Shown here one piece after another: positions 22,812 through 33,989 of a stretch of DNA of 64,000 nt. The notes beneath the pieces were generated by a model. The model was given only the letters and a program-made list of their open reading frames with translations. It did no database searches and was not told where the DNA came from. Every line of letters begins with the position of its first letter. Within the stretch, counting starts at the first letter, position 1. The translations under genes and the position numbers were made by a program. The stretch is from Cliona cf. orientalis (Eukaryota; Porifera; Demospongiae; Clionaida; Clionaidae): the NCBI GenBank assembly GCA_963930775.1, contig OZ005689.1:7107569-7171568 (forward strand), given 5' to 3'.

Positions 22812-23840
22812 ATGGTGCAACATCGAGTGCCATGCAGGTTCTTTCTGGAGTCCCTCAGGGATCGATAGTTGTCTTCTCCTGTTCCTAATCCATGTTGATG
22901 GCATTACCGATGTATCCTTATCTCAGGGTTCACAACTAATTATAAGCCTATTTGCCGATGACGTGCTTTAATTACTACAGGGCCATCTCTAAGGAGGAAG
23001 ATTTTGAAACAACTCAGTCAGATATTAACACTATAGTTAAATGGTCTGATGACAATTTTCTCAAACTCAACCCCAAAAATGCAAATTTATGATCATCTCC
23101 AGGAAAAGGCAGCATTCAGTCACTCCTCCGCAATTACTTTTGAACGGCTATCCCCTTGCTCAGCAGTGATATGTCTTGGTCATCGCACATCTCAGCCATC
23201 TGTATATATAAAAGCACGCAAGGTGATTGGGCTCTTGTATAGAAGATTTTATTCTATGTCTAACACGGATACTCTTATCCAACTTTATGCATCGTTAGCT
23301 AGTACGTCCACACCTTGAGTATGCGTGTTCTGTATGGGCCCCAGCAAGTCGCAAAGACATCGACTCTCTTGAAGGACTACAAAAGTTTGCTTTCAGAATG
23401 GCTACGCACAACTGGAGTCTAAACTATCAGGAGCTTCTGTCACTTATGGACCTGCCTACTCTAGAAAGTAGGAGACTGCAATTGAAACTTGGTCATTTAG
23501 TTCATGGTTTGTGCTTTTTTCCCTCTGGTATTGTATCACTTAGAGAGCAATCTCATCACAGTTGTTGCTCCATTTATCCTCTAACTCTCCAACAGCCCTT
23601 TGCCCACACACAGGCTTATTCTCAATCATTTATTCCCCACACATGCTCACTATGGAATTCTCTACCCTATGAAGTTGTTTCTCTACCTTCATTTGTCTCT
23701 TTTAAACGTTGTATACAAAATTATCACTAATATTCTTTTTATGTCACTTTTATTGTCATTACTATTACTATACTTATTTTTGGGTCCACTTTTATTAGCC
23801 TTGCTAAATGTGTATCCCATGCATAAACTGCATAAACTTT
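22812..23840 (+). pseudogene. 3' fragment of a non-LTR (CR1/Jockey-type) reverse transcriptase
   Basis: Scattered frames encode the late RT region: SAMQVLSGVPQGSIV (RT block before the active site), a weakened FADD-box region, INTIVKWSDDNFLKLNPKN, then YSMSNTDTLIQLYASL, EYACSVWAPASRKDIDSLEG and CSLWNSLPYEVVSLPSFVSF, the usual tail of such ORF2 proteins. Several stops and frameshifts occur before 23320. The 5' part is missing, as expected for a truncated dead LINE copy. Confidence 0.85.
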
Positions 23841-23847
23841 ATAGAGA

Positions 23848-24352
23848 AAAAAAATTACACACTAAGTAGAATTTAAAGTAAAGTAATGTTTGAGACTCTG
23901 GGAAAACATTCATGACAAATTATTGATATGAGCACGCAGAATGGGTCAAAACTAGAAGTTTCCAGGAAGCAGAATTTTGATTCACACTTTAGAATTAAAG
24001 TTAAGGCCCTTTGAAGTTTCCCCATATGTTTGTACAGGGAAGCCATGCGTTTGCAATGTTTTCCGCCCACGCGCTACGTGAAAAACGGGAAATTCCCGTG
24101 GTGTGCGTTATTTAGAAAATTTCTCAAAATTTGAGTTTAGGTAGTTTGCTTGCTTTGTAAGGCTCTACTATGCATCCTAGGTGTATTATGTAGATTTCTG
24201 ACGACTTACCAACTTTTTGACAAAATTGAAGTTTTGGCTGCCTGCATGTGGCTTGCATTCGCGGCATGGTTCTCTACTGTCTACTGTGCATCCAGCTCGA
24301 TTATATGGTGGTTTCCGGACAATTTTTTTTTCTGCTTAGTGTGTAGGCTTGC
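23848..24352. mobile_element. TIR element with ACACACTAAG ends
   Basis: The left end reads TTACACACTAAGTAGAA and the right end is the complement of CTACACACTAAGCAGAAA, each next to an A- or T-run. A diverged relative of the left half lies at 6290-6550 in the opposite orientation. No coding capacity; target duplication not resolved. Confidence 0.6.
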
Positions 24353-24651
24353 TTGAAAAAAAAAAAAAACCCTCACAAAGCAGTCCATCAATTTGTTTAA
24401 CAGCTATGACCATGACTATTAGCAAGCTTACATAATTATTATCATTGTTGTGTACAATACAGAAAATAGCTGTTATAAACTTTGCAAAACTGTAATAGTA
24501 AATAATATACCCCCGGTAGCAACGATAGCAACTTAATAGCTACACATACCACATAGCTATAGCTACCTTAATAATAATTATTTATGGATATCTACGATTT
24601 AGTACTGCTATAAAAAGTTAAACTTTTGGACTGATCCTCACTGCATGTTAG
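24353..24651. other. 3' flank of the beta-helix gene
   Basis: AT-rich, with an A13 run at its left. It probably includes the 3' untranslated region and polyadenylation signal of the minus-strand gene ending at 24652. Confidence 0.4.
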
Positions 24652-27600
24652 TTATAATTCTTGATCTGCTAGGCCCTGTACACGTGCAGTGTCACTAGCT
24701 GTAGTGATGTTATCAGATCTTGTGGATACATGTAGCTCATTCTCCTCTTCACTAGCTTCATCCACTGCAAGTTTGGGCAGTTCAACGACTGAATAAGTGA
24801 TCAGCGGCTGATGATATTCCCGATTGCTAATAATGTCATCTTCAACTTGGTGACGAGCACTCTTAAATTTCAAAGCAATACTTTTAACGAAAGAGAGCAG
24901 ACGGGTGTAGTAGAACATGTGAAAAATGATGACAGTTATTGTAAGTACAAATGTAACCGTGACAGAAATATAGACAACAGCAGTCTGATTTTTGCTTGAA
25001 TCATCAATATTCCATAGTGTCAGTGATGCTAAAGCGATAATATTTACATACATAATCACTTCCATCACTTCAAGTAGCCTTTTCTTGTATAACATATCCA
25101 CCCAAAGTCTACCAATCAAGTGCAGTGCTGTAATAAGAATAATAGTCATCACAAGAGGCATGTGAGGATCGCCTGTTATATTGACAGCTGAAATGATGTA
25201 CAAAAGTACACGTGCAAACAGGAGCAATCCAGTCCAGTAGCGATGCCTGAAATTATAAGGAGCATGATAAGGTTCAAGAAAGTGGCCCAGTTTCTGATTC
25301 TTCGTCCATTTTAGGAATTTCTTATCTTGATAGTAAAGAAGCCACTGCCAGGAAAAAAGGAGACTCGTGTAAGCAATACCGACAATAAGAATGAGAGTGG
25401 CTATAATGAAGAGAATGATGTGCTTTCCCCGTAGATATTCAACAGTAGCATCAGGACGCCACAGTTTTCGGTGAGAGCCATCGGGATATTCAAGTACAAT
25501 GTAAGAAAATGTAGCGATGATTGTATTAAGATATTTGGTATATGAGAGCAGGATGAGCGTGGCAAGAGTTGCCACTGGATTCTTTTTAGCAAGAAGCCAC
25601 GTAAATTTTGTGGAGTAGTTACTGATTATGATTATCAAGAGAACAAGAAAGATGACGTATGTTGGAAAGGCTAACTGAAGCAGGGTTTTCCAGAAAGGAT
25701 TCATTCCTTCAAACAAACATGCATCGAATCCAATCTCAAGATTAAGCCAGGATATGAATATGGTGGTGAAATTTGGAGTTGAGAAAGGCATATATGTGCT
25801 ACCATTTGCAGCGACAATATTTGCATAGAATAAGATACCATTCAACATTCCAATGGCAACGGTCAAATTGAGCATTAACAGTACTGTGACTAGTGCTATG
25901 CCAGCTAGAGAGATACCTAAGAGAATTGCTAGCATTTTAGGCCAATGTGTCCTGCAAGGAATGCAGCGTGAACTACCAACTGAGAGGCTGAGATTCTTTC
26001 GGCAGGTTCCACATAATATTCCAGAGTGACCATCAGCACACTGGGCATCAGCTCCGTGTGGTATATTTAAGTTGATTTCAACTTTACTGGTTGGCGGAAG
26101 GCAATAATTGAGAGGACAGTAAGGATAGATCAAATAACCACTAGTAAAGTTGTCATCCGTATTCAAATATGAAATCCACACATTTCTTTTTCTCTCTAGC
26201 ATCTCTGTAGATGCATTACAATTTTCGATATATTGCTTAAGTTTTGAATGACACACACATTTACATGATGTATCATCATCGACATGCTTCTCAAATCCAA
26301 TTGGACAGGAATCACAGGCTGTGAACTTAATAGTCAGTCTTCTTTGGGACAGAATTGAGTCAGATGTTCTACAATTCTTTACTAGGTACAATATTAGCTC
26401 TTCTTGATCATTAGGAGAAAAAATGTTATAAACCAATTTCGTACATACTTTACTTGTGTTTTGATATTCTTGATCATCCCCCAGACCTCCTTCAGTCGTA
26501 GCAAGAAGGCTATGAATGGTAGCATTGACTGGATGGTTGATTCGATCAACAGCAACTACTTCAACTGAGAATTTTTTACTTTTTCTAACTCTTATGTCAT
26601 CATGCTCAGAGCTGCAGTCAAATTTTCCGCCTTGACAGAAGCATAATTGATGAGGTTCAGTCCCAAGGTCAGATAACTCTATGTTGCTGATATTTTTTAA
26701 GAATGAAGTTATGTTCACAATCTCATTCGGCTGATCACATGTTTGATTGTCCATTGCAGGATACTTTGACAACTGAGGAGTTTTGCACTGATCAAGCATC
26801 TCTCCGAATAAGCTGGATCCTGATGTTAGAGCACAATTATTTTCTAAAAAAAATATCATATTCTTATTGATAGTGATGTTTGGAATAAAACACGGATCAC
26901 TTAGTCTATTGGTGATATATTGATAATTGTAAATGGGACCACAGGGATTGTCTGAAATGTAGATTCCTCCTCCGTAATTGGCCGAATTGTTAATAAATGC
27001 AAATGGATAAGTACTTGGTCTGAAATTATCAATATATAGGTGAATTTTAGCATTTTCATCCAAATATAGTCCTCCACCATTGTCAGCATGATTGTCAGTG
27101 AAACATAGTGAGCAATCTAAGATGTTAGTTGTCCGAGATGTGTCTAATTCAAGAGCACTCTTGCCTCCATTAACTCTAATGGTTGATCCAATTGCATGTA
27201 TTCCTCCACCGCTCTCATTTGCAAAATTGTTAGACAGCTGAAGGGAGCCATTCCTTTCACAGAATAGCTCACTTGTATGAAGATAGACTCCACCCCCATT
27301 GTTACTTGCTTTGTTTCTGGTTACTACTATCTCTCCATTCACATAGATCTTACTTTCTGTTGCGTGTATTGCTCCACCATCATCAGCATGGTTGTCAGTC
27401 ATTGTACAAGTACCACTAAAGGTGATACTACTCTTGATTATCGTAAGTGCACCTCCCTGTTGTATCTTAGCTGGGATATTATAAAGTTCCATCACTCCGA
27501 TGTAAAATTTTGGTTCCATCAGTTCGGAGCCATTGATAAAGGAAATGCTTCCCAAAAATGTGACATTGCTTTGAAGTATAAAGAAAGAACCAGAATTATT

Positions 27601-30600
27601 TAAAATACCTGCTTGCCCATTAAAATAAGCTGTACTTTGAATTAGATATATAACACCAATTTTTGCTTTGTTACTATGTATAAGCAGTGAGCCAGAGCTG
27701 TTTAGATTAGTGGTCTTCATACACATGGCACCACCATCAGAGTCAGCTTTATTTTGTTTGAATATAGTGTTAATAAGTGAAATATTGCAGCATGATGAAT
27801 ACAAAGCACCCCCACGATAAGCAGCATTATCAGAAAAGCTCACTTCTTGAAATAAAGCTTGTTGAGTTGCTGTCATGTACCACGCTCCTCCTTTAGCAAT
27901 TTCCACATAATTTAGACTGAATGAAGAAAATTCGACGAACACGTTACTAACCTGATCTGTGTGTATCACTCCATTCTCACTGGCATTGTTTCTCAGACAT
28001 GATACATTTCTCATTGTGATGTTACCCTGGTAAGCATACATTACTCCACTGTAAGCTGCTTCACTGTGACTGATAATGCTTTGCATGACTGTTATTTGAC
28101 CTTGATAGATAAACCACACCCCTCCTCTGTTCCATGCTTTATTGTAGTCATATCTGTTTCCTGTCAATGTCATGCTAAGCTCGTCAGCATGAATCACTCC
28201 ACCATCATTGCATGCCATGTTGTGAATAAAAATGCTATCTTCATTTATACTTAAATTTCCTTGATAAGCATTGATAACTCCTCCATTATTTGCATTGTTT
28301 CCATAAAAAGAACATTCTGTAATGCTAGCAACATTTTCTTGCATATAAAATACTCCTCCATCATTAGCAGCAATGTTACTGTGAAAAGAAGATCTTGAAA
28401 GAATAATGGTGCTTTGGTGTGCATAAACAACACCTCCATCATTCCTGGCATTATTATTTTCTAATTTGCATTCTGATATTATACTTTTGCTTCTTTGACT
28501 CATGAATAAAACTCCTCCATCATTTGTAGCAGTATTACTGTCAAAGAAAGATATTGAAAGAGCAATGTTGCTTTGGTATGAATAAAGAACTCCTCCATCA
28601 TTCATGGCATAATTGTGTTGAAAATTACTTCCTGAAATCGTTACATTACTTTCAATTATGTGTAAAACTCCACCATCATTGTCTGCTACATTATGACTGA
28701 CAATGCCTTGTACGACGGTTATATGACCTTGAGAGATAAACCACACCCCTCCTCTGTTCCGTGCTTTATTATAGTCATATCTGTTTCCTGTCAATGTCAT
28801 TCTAAGCTGGTAAGCATGAATCACTCCACCATCATTGTATGCCATGTTGTGAACAAAAATGCTATCTTCATTGATATTTAAACTTCCTCGATATAGATTA
28901 TTTCCACCTAAAAGCCCTTCATTTTGTTGCATATAAATAACTCCTCCATCATTCATAGCAATGTTACTGTGAAAAGAAGATCTTGAAACAGTAATGTTGC
29001 TTTGGTGTGCATAAACAACACCTCCATCATTCATGGCATAATTATAGTGAAAATAACTTTCTGAAATATTTATGCTACTTTTACGATCAGTTGTGTATAG
29101 AACTCCGCCATTATTGTCTGCTGTATTATTTTCACATAAACTTCCTAATAAGTGTAAGTCTCCTGAAGTGACATAAAACAATCCGCCATTGCCACCTGCA
29201 GAATTGGCAAGAAATGAACAGTTAGCACTAAATTGAAATTGGAATCCTCTAAGAAACACGATTCCTCCATTTCCATTTGCCCTGTTGTTGCTAAACATAG
29301 TTTCAGTTATGCTCATGGTTGCATTATCCAAATTTAGAGCTCCACCATCTCCACCAGCTTTATTGTAGTCGAATGAGCTGTTTTGAATAACAAGTGAACC
29401 TCCACTAAGGTATACACTTCCACCTTTAAAGGCTCTATTACCACTGAATTTGCTTCCAATAATTAGCAAATAAACCCATTTGTACCCGCCATAAATAGAT
29501 TTTGCGTGAAGGGATAAAGTACCACCACCAAGCCGTGCCACATTGTTGATGAACTGGCAGTAAGCGATTGTTAAGTAGATACCATCAAATGCATACAGAA
29601 CTCTACCATTATGAGTGTCACGTGAAGCACTATTGTTGTTGCCATTGAAGTAACTATGAGCAAGAGTTATATTGACATTATTATTTGCATGAACTACTCC
29701 TCCACAACCATAAAAATGTTCACCTGGTCTAACAGTACTTGCTTTGCACAAGTGACTGTAAATGATATACTCCGCAAACAAAACTCTTGGACTACTGTTG
29801 TTGGTGAATACACTGTGAGCAATCTTTAAGTGTGAATTATTTTCTATGCTGATAATTCCTGATGCACTGTTGTTGGTGAATTGACTATGAGTGATAGTTA
29901 TACGGACTTCATTATCTCCAATTATAAGTCCACCAATATTATTAAAAAAATAACAGTTAGTTATTGTTACAGTAATCCTATATTTGGCATAAACAATTCC
30001 ATTCCGTCCAAGATCAACATAACTATCAAGAAGACTGTTGTTGATGAACTGACAGAATGTAAAAGTTATTTTAACATTTCTTTCAATGCTAAAAGCTCCA
30101 GAAGTAGCCAACTCAGGATCTCTCTCATGCGCAATAGTGTCAATGAACCGACTTTTTGCAATGCTTATGATAACATCACCATATGCCCGTATGACTCCTC
30201 CTTCCCACTGAGATTTCATACCATTAAAATAACTGTTTGTGATAGTTATGTTGACATAGGACTGAGCATATATAGCTCCACCACTCATTTGAGCACTATT
30301 GTTGATAAACTGACTATTTTCAATAGTAAGTGTGGTATTAACTGCTTGTAAGGAAACAATTGCACTCCATGGCCAGTTGCATGAAACAAACACGACTCCA
30401 CCGCACAAGTGTCCCTGCGCAGTATTGTTTGTAAATTGGCTATCCTGAATAGTAATAGTGACACCACTATCACCATACAAAACACCACCTCCTCTTGTAC
30501 AACCATCTCGCACATATTCATCATATCCAATAATATCATAATTATTGATGGAATTTTCTGAGAAAGATGTGTTAATAATAATGATATCACTGCCAAAATC

Positions 30601-31296
30601 AGTAAATATTGCTCCACCAAGTTTTGCACTGTTTCCTTCAAAAACGCTGTCTATGACTGTGACATTACTCCTCGCTGTTGCTACAATAGCTCCACCAACC
30701 TGTGAATGGTTACGAAGATTCATCACGTAGTGTGATTTCTTCCCACTATTACGATAGAATGTCGACCTTACAAGCGTTGCAGATGTCTGAAAAAATTCTA
30801 ATGCTGCCCCTTCAATGAAGCTTGAGTCCTCAATCACAAACTGACAAACACCCATAGCCTTGCTTTCATTGCATTCAATAAATGTTAAATTAATCACAGA
30901 AACTGCAATTACTCTTTCAAACTTAAATTTTCCAGAATGGTTGCAGTTAATTACAACCGTGTCACCACTTAAAGAATTAGTGATATTTGAATGCATAGAT
31001 ACCGTGTTAATGGCAATGATCGAAAGTTCCAAATCAAGATGGTGATTTCCTGGTAAGAAGATCAGCTCGATGCTAGAATTCTTCAATTTGTTAGTGCTGT
31101 TGGCTAATTGCTGGAGAGTAAAACAAGGTTCAGTAGGACATGAATTACTTGATGAGGGCTTGACATAATAATATGTTGTGGACTGGCCCACCGCATTGTG
31201 GGGAACTACAGACTCGCTCAGCCTATTTGAGAGGCTCAAGCACAGAAGTAAGAAAAGAGGCACTGATTTAAATTTCACTTCAGACTTGAACTTCAT
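24652..31296 (-). CDS. Giant beta-helix (Pmp-like repeat) multi-pass membrane protein
   Basis: An uninterrupted 2214-residue ORF starts at ATG 31296; upstream in-frame codons have no ATG. Residues 1-30 form a signal peptide (VPLFLLLCLSLS). About 40-1390 contains dozens of repeats of the type NDGGVIYA..S.ITVSRSSF..N.A, the GG[AGV][IVL]/FxxN pattern of polymorphic-membrane-protein parallel beta-helices. A Cys-rich juxtamembrane part follows (CPIGFEKH, CKCVCHSK, GADAQCADGHSGILCGTC, SLSVGSSRCIPC). Residues about 1745-2130 hold eight or nine hydrophobic segments with RYWTGLLLFARVLLYI. An approximately 85-residue cytoplasmic tail contains TYSVVELP. It is likely a large cell-surface adhesion or receptor protein; its ligand is unknown. 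Two tracts (about 27900-28400 and 28600-29000) are recent internal duplications. A decayed paralogue is at 57024-62302. Confidence 0.9.
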   Translation of the reverse strand: MKFKSEVKFKSVPLFLLLCLSLSNRLSESVVPHNAVGQSTTYYYVKPSSSNSCPTEPCFTLQQLANSTNKLKNSSIELIFLPGNHHLDLELSIIAINTVSMHSNITNSLSGDTVVINCNHSGKFKFERVIAVSVINLTFIECNESKAMGVCQFVIEDSSFIEGAALEFFQTSATLVRSTFYRNSGKKSHYVMNLRNHSQVGGAIVATARSNVTVIDSVFEGNSAKLGGAIFTDFGSDIIIINTSFSENSINNYDIIGYDEYVRDGCTRGGGVLYGDSGVTITIQDSQFTNNTAQGHLCGGVVFVSCNWPWSAIVSLQAVNTTLTIENSQFINNSAQMSGGAIYAQSYVNITITNSYFNGMKSQWEGGVIRAYGDVIISIAKSRFIDTIAHERDPELATSGAFSIERNVKITFTFCQFINNSLLDSYVDLGRNGIVYAKYRITVTITNCYFFNNIGGLIIGDNEVRITITHSQFTNNSASGIISIENNSHLKIAHSVFTNNSSPRVLFAEYIIYSHLCKASTVRPGEHFYGCGGVVHANNNVNITLAHSYFNGNNNSASRDTHNGRVLYAFDGIYLTIAYCQFINNVARLGGGTLSLHAKSIYGGYKWVYLLIIGSKFSGNRAFKGGSVYLSGGSLVIQNSSFDYNKAGGDGGALNLDNATMSITETMFSNNRANGNGGIVFLRGFQFQFSANCSFLANSAGGNGGLFYVTSGDLHLLGSLCENNTADNNGGVLYTTDRKSSINISESYFHYNYAMNDGGVVYAHQSNITVSRSSFHSNIAMNDGGVIYMQQNEGLLGGNNLYRGSLNINEDSIFVHNMAYNDGGVIHAYQLRMTLTGNRYDYNKARNRGGVWFISQGHITVVQGIVSHNVADNDGGVLHIIESNVTISGSNFQHNYAMNDGGVLYSYQSNIALSISFFDSNTATNDGGVLFMSQRSKSIISECKLENNNARNDGGVVYAHQSTIILSRSSFHSNIAANDGGVFYMQENVASITECSFYGNNANNGGVINAYQGNLSINEDSIFIHNMACNDGGVIHADELSMTLTGNRYDYNKAWNRGGVWFIYQGQITVMQSIISHSEAAYSGVMYAYQGNITMRNVSCLRNNASENGVIHTDQVSNVFVEFSSFSLNYVEIAKGGAWYMTATQQALFQEVSFSDNAAYRGGALYSSCCNISLINTIFKQNKADSDGGAMCMKTTNLNSSGSLLIHSNKAKIGVIYLIQSTAYFNGQAGILNNSGSFFILQSNVTFLGSISFINGSELMEPKFYIGVMELYNIPAKIQQGGALTIIKSSITFSGTCTMTDNHADDGGAIHATESKIYVNGEIVVTRNKASNNGGGVYLHTSELFCERNGSLQLSNNFANESGGGIHAIGSTIRVNGGKSALELDTSRTTNILDCSLCFTDNHADNGGGLYLDENAKIHLYIDNFRPSTYPFAFINNSANYGGGIYISDNPCGPIYNYQYITNRLSDPCFIPNITINKNMIFFLENNCALTSGSSLFGEMLDQCKTPQLSKYPAMDNQTCDQPNEIVNITSFLKNISNIELSDLGTEPHQLCFCQGGKFDCSSEHDDIRVRKSKKFSVEVVAVDRINHPVNATIHSLLATTEGGLGDDQEYQNTSKVCTKLVYNIFSPNDQEELILYLVKNCRTSDSILSQRRLTIKFTACDSCPIGFEKHVDDDTSCKCVCHSKLKQYIENCNASTEMLERKRNVWISYLNTDDNFTSGYLIYPYCPLNYCLPPTSKVEINLNIPHGADAQCADGHSGILCGTCRKNLSLSVGSSRCIPCRTHWPKMLAILLGISLAGIALVTVLLMLNLTVAIGMLNGILFYANIVAANGSTYMPFSTPNFTTIFISWLNLEIGFDACLFEGMNPFWKTLLQLAFPTYVIFLVLLIIIISNYSTKFTWLLAKKNPVATLATLILLSYTKYLNTIIATFSYIVLEYPDGSHRKLWRPDATVEYLRGKHIILFIIATLILIVGIAYTSLLFSWQWLLYYQDKKFLKWTKNQKLGHFLEPYHAPYNFRHRYWTGLLLFARVLLYIISAVNITGDPHMPLVMTIILITALHLIGRLWVDMLYKKRLLEVMEVIMYVNIIALASLTLWNIDDSSKNQTAVVYISVTVTFVLTITVIIFHMFYYTRLLSFVKSIALKFKSARHQVEDDIISNREYHQPLITYSVVELPKLAVDEASEEENELHVSTRSDNITTASDTARVQGLADQEL

Positions 31297-31534
31297 GACC
31301 ACTAGCAAACCTATCAATGATAGAACTTGCGAGGATACAAATTGGTGTGTGTGCAACAGCTGCAGGTGATTATGATCACAGTAGCTATATTATTATTGAT
31401 GATGTTCTTTCCAGTTCACCGTTCAGCACAGAAGACAGGTTTTGATCAGTATTTAAATAGACTCTCACGCAAATTCGGACTACATAATATTGGATTACCA
31501 ATTTCATGGAATGATGTAGAATTGAAATAAATAA

Positions 31535-32240
31535 TTGGGAAATCTACTTTGTTGCATGTAGATGGTCTATTCCAGTGAACACTCATGCAGTTTCATGCTG
31601 ATTTGGTCAACATAATTAATTTATTAATTTTGTCCTAACAGATGATCAATTCTGAATAGAAAAGTAAATAAATTATTATTGGGAAATCATCTAGCTATCT
31701 ACTTTTAAATGTTCTAGTGAACATTTATGCTGATTTATGCGGGTTCATTCCGAATCGGGTTATTGCCAAAACAGATTATCAATTCCAATAATGTAAAAAA
31801 ATAAGACAAGTAATTGTCAATTGATTTCTCGATCATTGATAATTTACGTTGACATTGACAATGTTACCCTAACAGATTATAAATTCCAATGATAAACAAG
31901 TGTTTGGGAAATTAGATGATTATTACTTTGCTAGTATATTCCAGTGAACATCCATGCTAGTTTATGCAGCTTCATGCTGATTCAAGCCACATCTTACCTT
32001 AATGGATTATCAATTACAATTAATGATATAACAAGTGCATGCCGGTAATTGGGAAATCAGATATTATCATACTTTCTAATTGCTGGTCTATTCTAGTGAA
32101 TATTCCAATTTCATGCTGATTGGGCAACACATTTGCACTAACAGATTATCTACTCCGATAGTATAAAAATACAATATCTATTTTGCTGCATGTGATAGTC
32201 TATTCCAGTGAATATTCATGTAATTTCAACACACAGCAGA
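31535..32240. repeat. Degenerate tandem repeat upstream of the receptor gene
   Basis: About five diverged units of roughly 150-180 bp share TTGGGAAATC, CTATTCCAGTGAA, TTCATGCTGATT and ACAGATTATCAATTC. They fill the intergenic space between the two divergent genes. A regulatory role is possible but not shown. Confidence 0.6.
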
Positions 32241-32571
32241 ATTTGGTCCATATAGCTATGTACGTATAATATTATAATTCCCATGATATTTCCACTGTAG
32301 CTACACTGCAGTACAGTACTACCTTCTCTCTTATTTTTATTTTTATCTACTCCCTAGCCCTCTCAACTGTACATAATATTATAGCTATCATGATGTACAT
32401 GACTGAGAAAACTTAAGAATATAAGGCAATTAACTTGGAGACTGAAAGAGAGAGGATTATTGCAATACTTTCTATGCAAATTGCTACACTAAAAAATTAT
32501 TGTTAGCTGTGATATAGAATGGCTTAATTAACTAGCTAGTTTGCATGTTAGTAGCTGCTTGTTTACAAAGA

Positions 32572-33922
32572 ATGAGTTGGATTTTAGCCCTACTCCTGCT
32601 AGCTACTAGCAAACCTGCAGTTGGTCAGTGCGACTATGTCTATATTGCACAGCCACCTGCAGGCCAGTTGATCTGTGATCCATTTCCAATCAATCGGCTT
32701 CAGCTTGTCTGCAGTTTCTTTGTTCAGCAGGTTCCAGAGCGTTTGAAAATCCAGTGGTTCTTTAGTATAACACCTGTCAGTGGCCTGCAGGTCGGCCAAG
32801 TCAGTGATATGCGAGATTGCTTCAGGCAGTCAATTTTCAAGTGGTTCAACCAGACATTTTCTCTTTAAGAATAGTGGTGAGACAATTCACAATAGTTTTT
32901 TTGAGACATTAATGAGCTACAGTGGAACACCTCTACAAGGACAACCTTAGGCTGAAATAAGGACGTCTCCCTTTAATCAGGACACTACGCATGGTCCCAG
33001 CTACAAAAAGAAGTGTAAAAAACTACCCACTGAAATTTTAATCAGGGCACTTAAAACTGTCCCTAATAGGGTGTCCAAAATAGAGGGATTTCACTGTTAC
33101 AGTATTCTATTAAATTTATGGCATCAGTTAAATATATTATTGTGTCGTGATATATTGTGCATAGGTAAGCAATCCACCCAACGGATACTATTTCTGCCAG
33201 CCTCTTTTAGCTATTGAAAGCCGACCACTAGTAAGGAGCAATGTTATACAACTTCAGCAACGAGTCATTAACTTAAGGCCGTGTCTGGTGGATGAATTTC
33301 AGAACAATTCAGTGCCATTTTGTGCGCTGGAAGGAGTTCCACTGGGACCAGATCAAATCGAGATCATCACACCAGCTCCAGCCAATGATACTGATGATAT
33401 CAGGTTCATTACTCCAACTGCCTCGAATCAAGTCACACCAACTCCATCTGCCTTGAACCAAGTCACACCAACTCCAGCTGTGCAAGCTAGTATCAATGAT
33501 GGAAAGAAGGCAGGACTCATTGCTGGAGTGCTTGTTGCTGCTGTTATTGTCATTGCTATCATAATTGCAACAGTTGGATTCGTAGTTTTCTTAGACTATT
33601 TAATATGGAAGAAAAAACATGACTCCAAGTTTCCAAGGACGTTCAATAGCAGAAGACCCTCTGAGGAACAAACACTATGTAAGTTTTATGAAGGATATTA
33701 ATACTAATCTTATTACTATAATATTATAATATTGATAATGCAGGTGAAAGAGCGACCACAGCTGATGAGGATGAAATCGTTTATGATTATCCAACCGATC
33801 TCCAGTTGCAAGAGTACAGACCATGGAATGATGTAGATATAAGACTGAAAGAGTGTCCTGCTTATGAGAAAACATCTGGGCTAATACTTCATGTAAGAGT
33901 CACAATTAATGAATATCATTAA
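32572..33922 (+). CDS. Single-pass receptor-like protein with YDYP/ECPAY cytoplasmic tail (copy 1)
   Basis: Exon 1 starts at ATG 32572 (MSWILALLLLATSKPAVG, signal peptide; an upstream ATG at 32545 is in frame). It encodes half an Ig-like domain (LVCSFF, IQWFF). Exon 2 is 33165-33678, continues with NGYYFCQPLL, then a Thr/Pro stalk repeated as NQVTPTPS, and a transmembrane helix (LIAGVLVAAVIVIAIIIATV). Exon 3 is 33744-33922, starting ERATTADEDE, with IVYDYPTDLQLQEYRP and IRLKECPAYEK. The exon 2/3 join (CTA T|GT GAA) is exact. The exon 1 donor is not resolved. A GTAAGAGT near 33893 could be another donor, so the true C-terminus may be longer. Tail tyrosines could be phosphorylation/SH2 sites (inference). 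Confidence 0.7.
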
Positions 33923-33989
33923 ACTTTTCTTAATTTGTTGTAATACTCATCTACTACTGCATAATTATGTTAATATATTATTGCAATTA

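Noticed and set aside
29881-30351. 156-codon plus-strand frame opposite the beta-helix gene
   Set aside because: It is the antisense shadow of the repetitive beta-helix coding sequence.
24652-31296. Bacterial origin of the Pmp-like protein (chlamydial outer-membrane similarity)
   Set aside because: The beta-helix repeats resemble Pmp motifs, but the C-terminal multi-pass region, Cys-rich juxtamembrane part and paralogue in the same eukaryotic locus do not fit an autotransporter. Convergent repeat use is more likely.
31297-31356. Longer N-terminus of the beta-helix protein
   Set aside because: The upstream 20 codons begin at TTG; the first ATG is at 31296 and gives a normal signal peptide.
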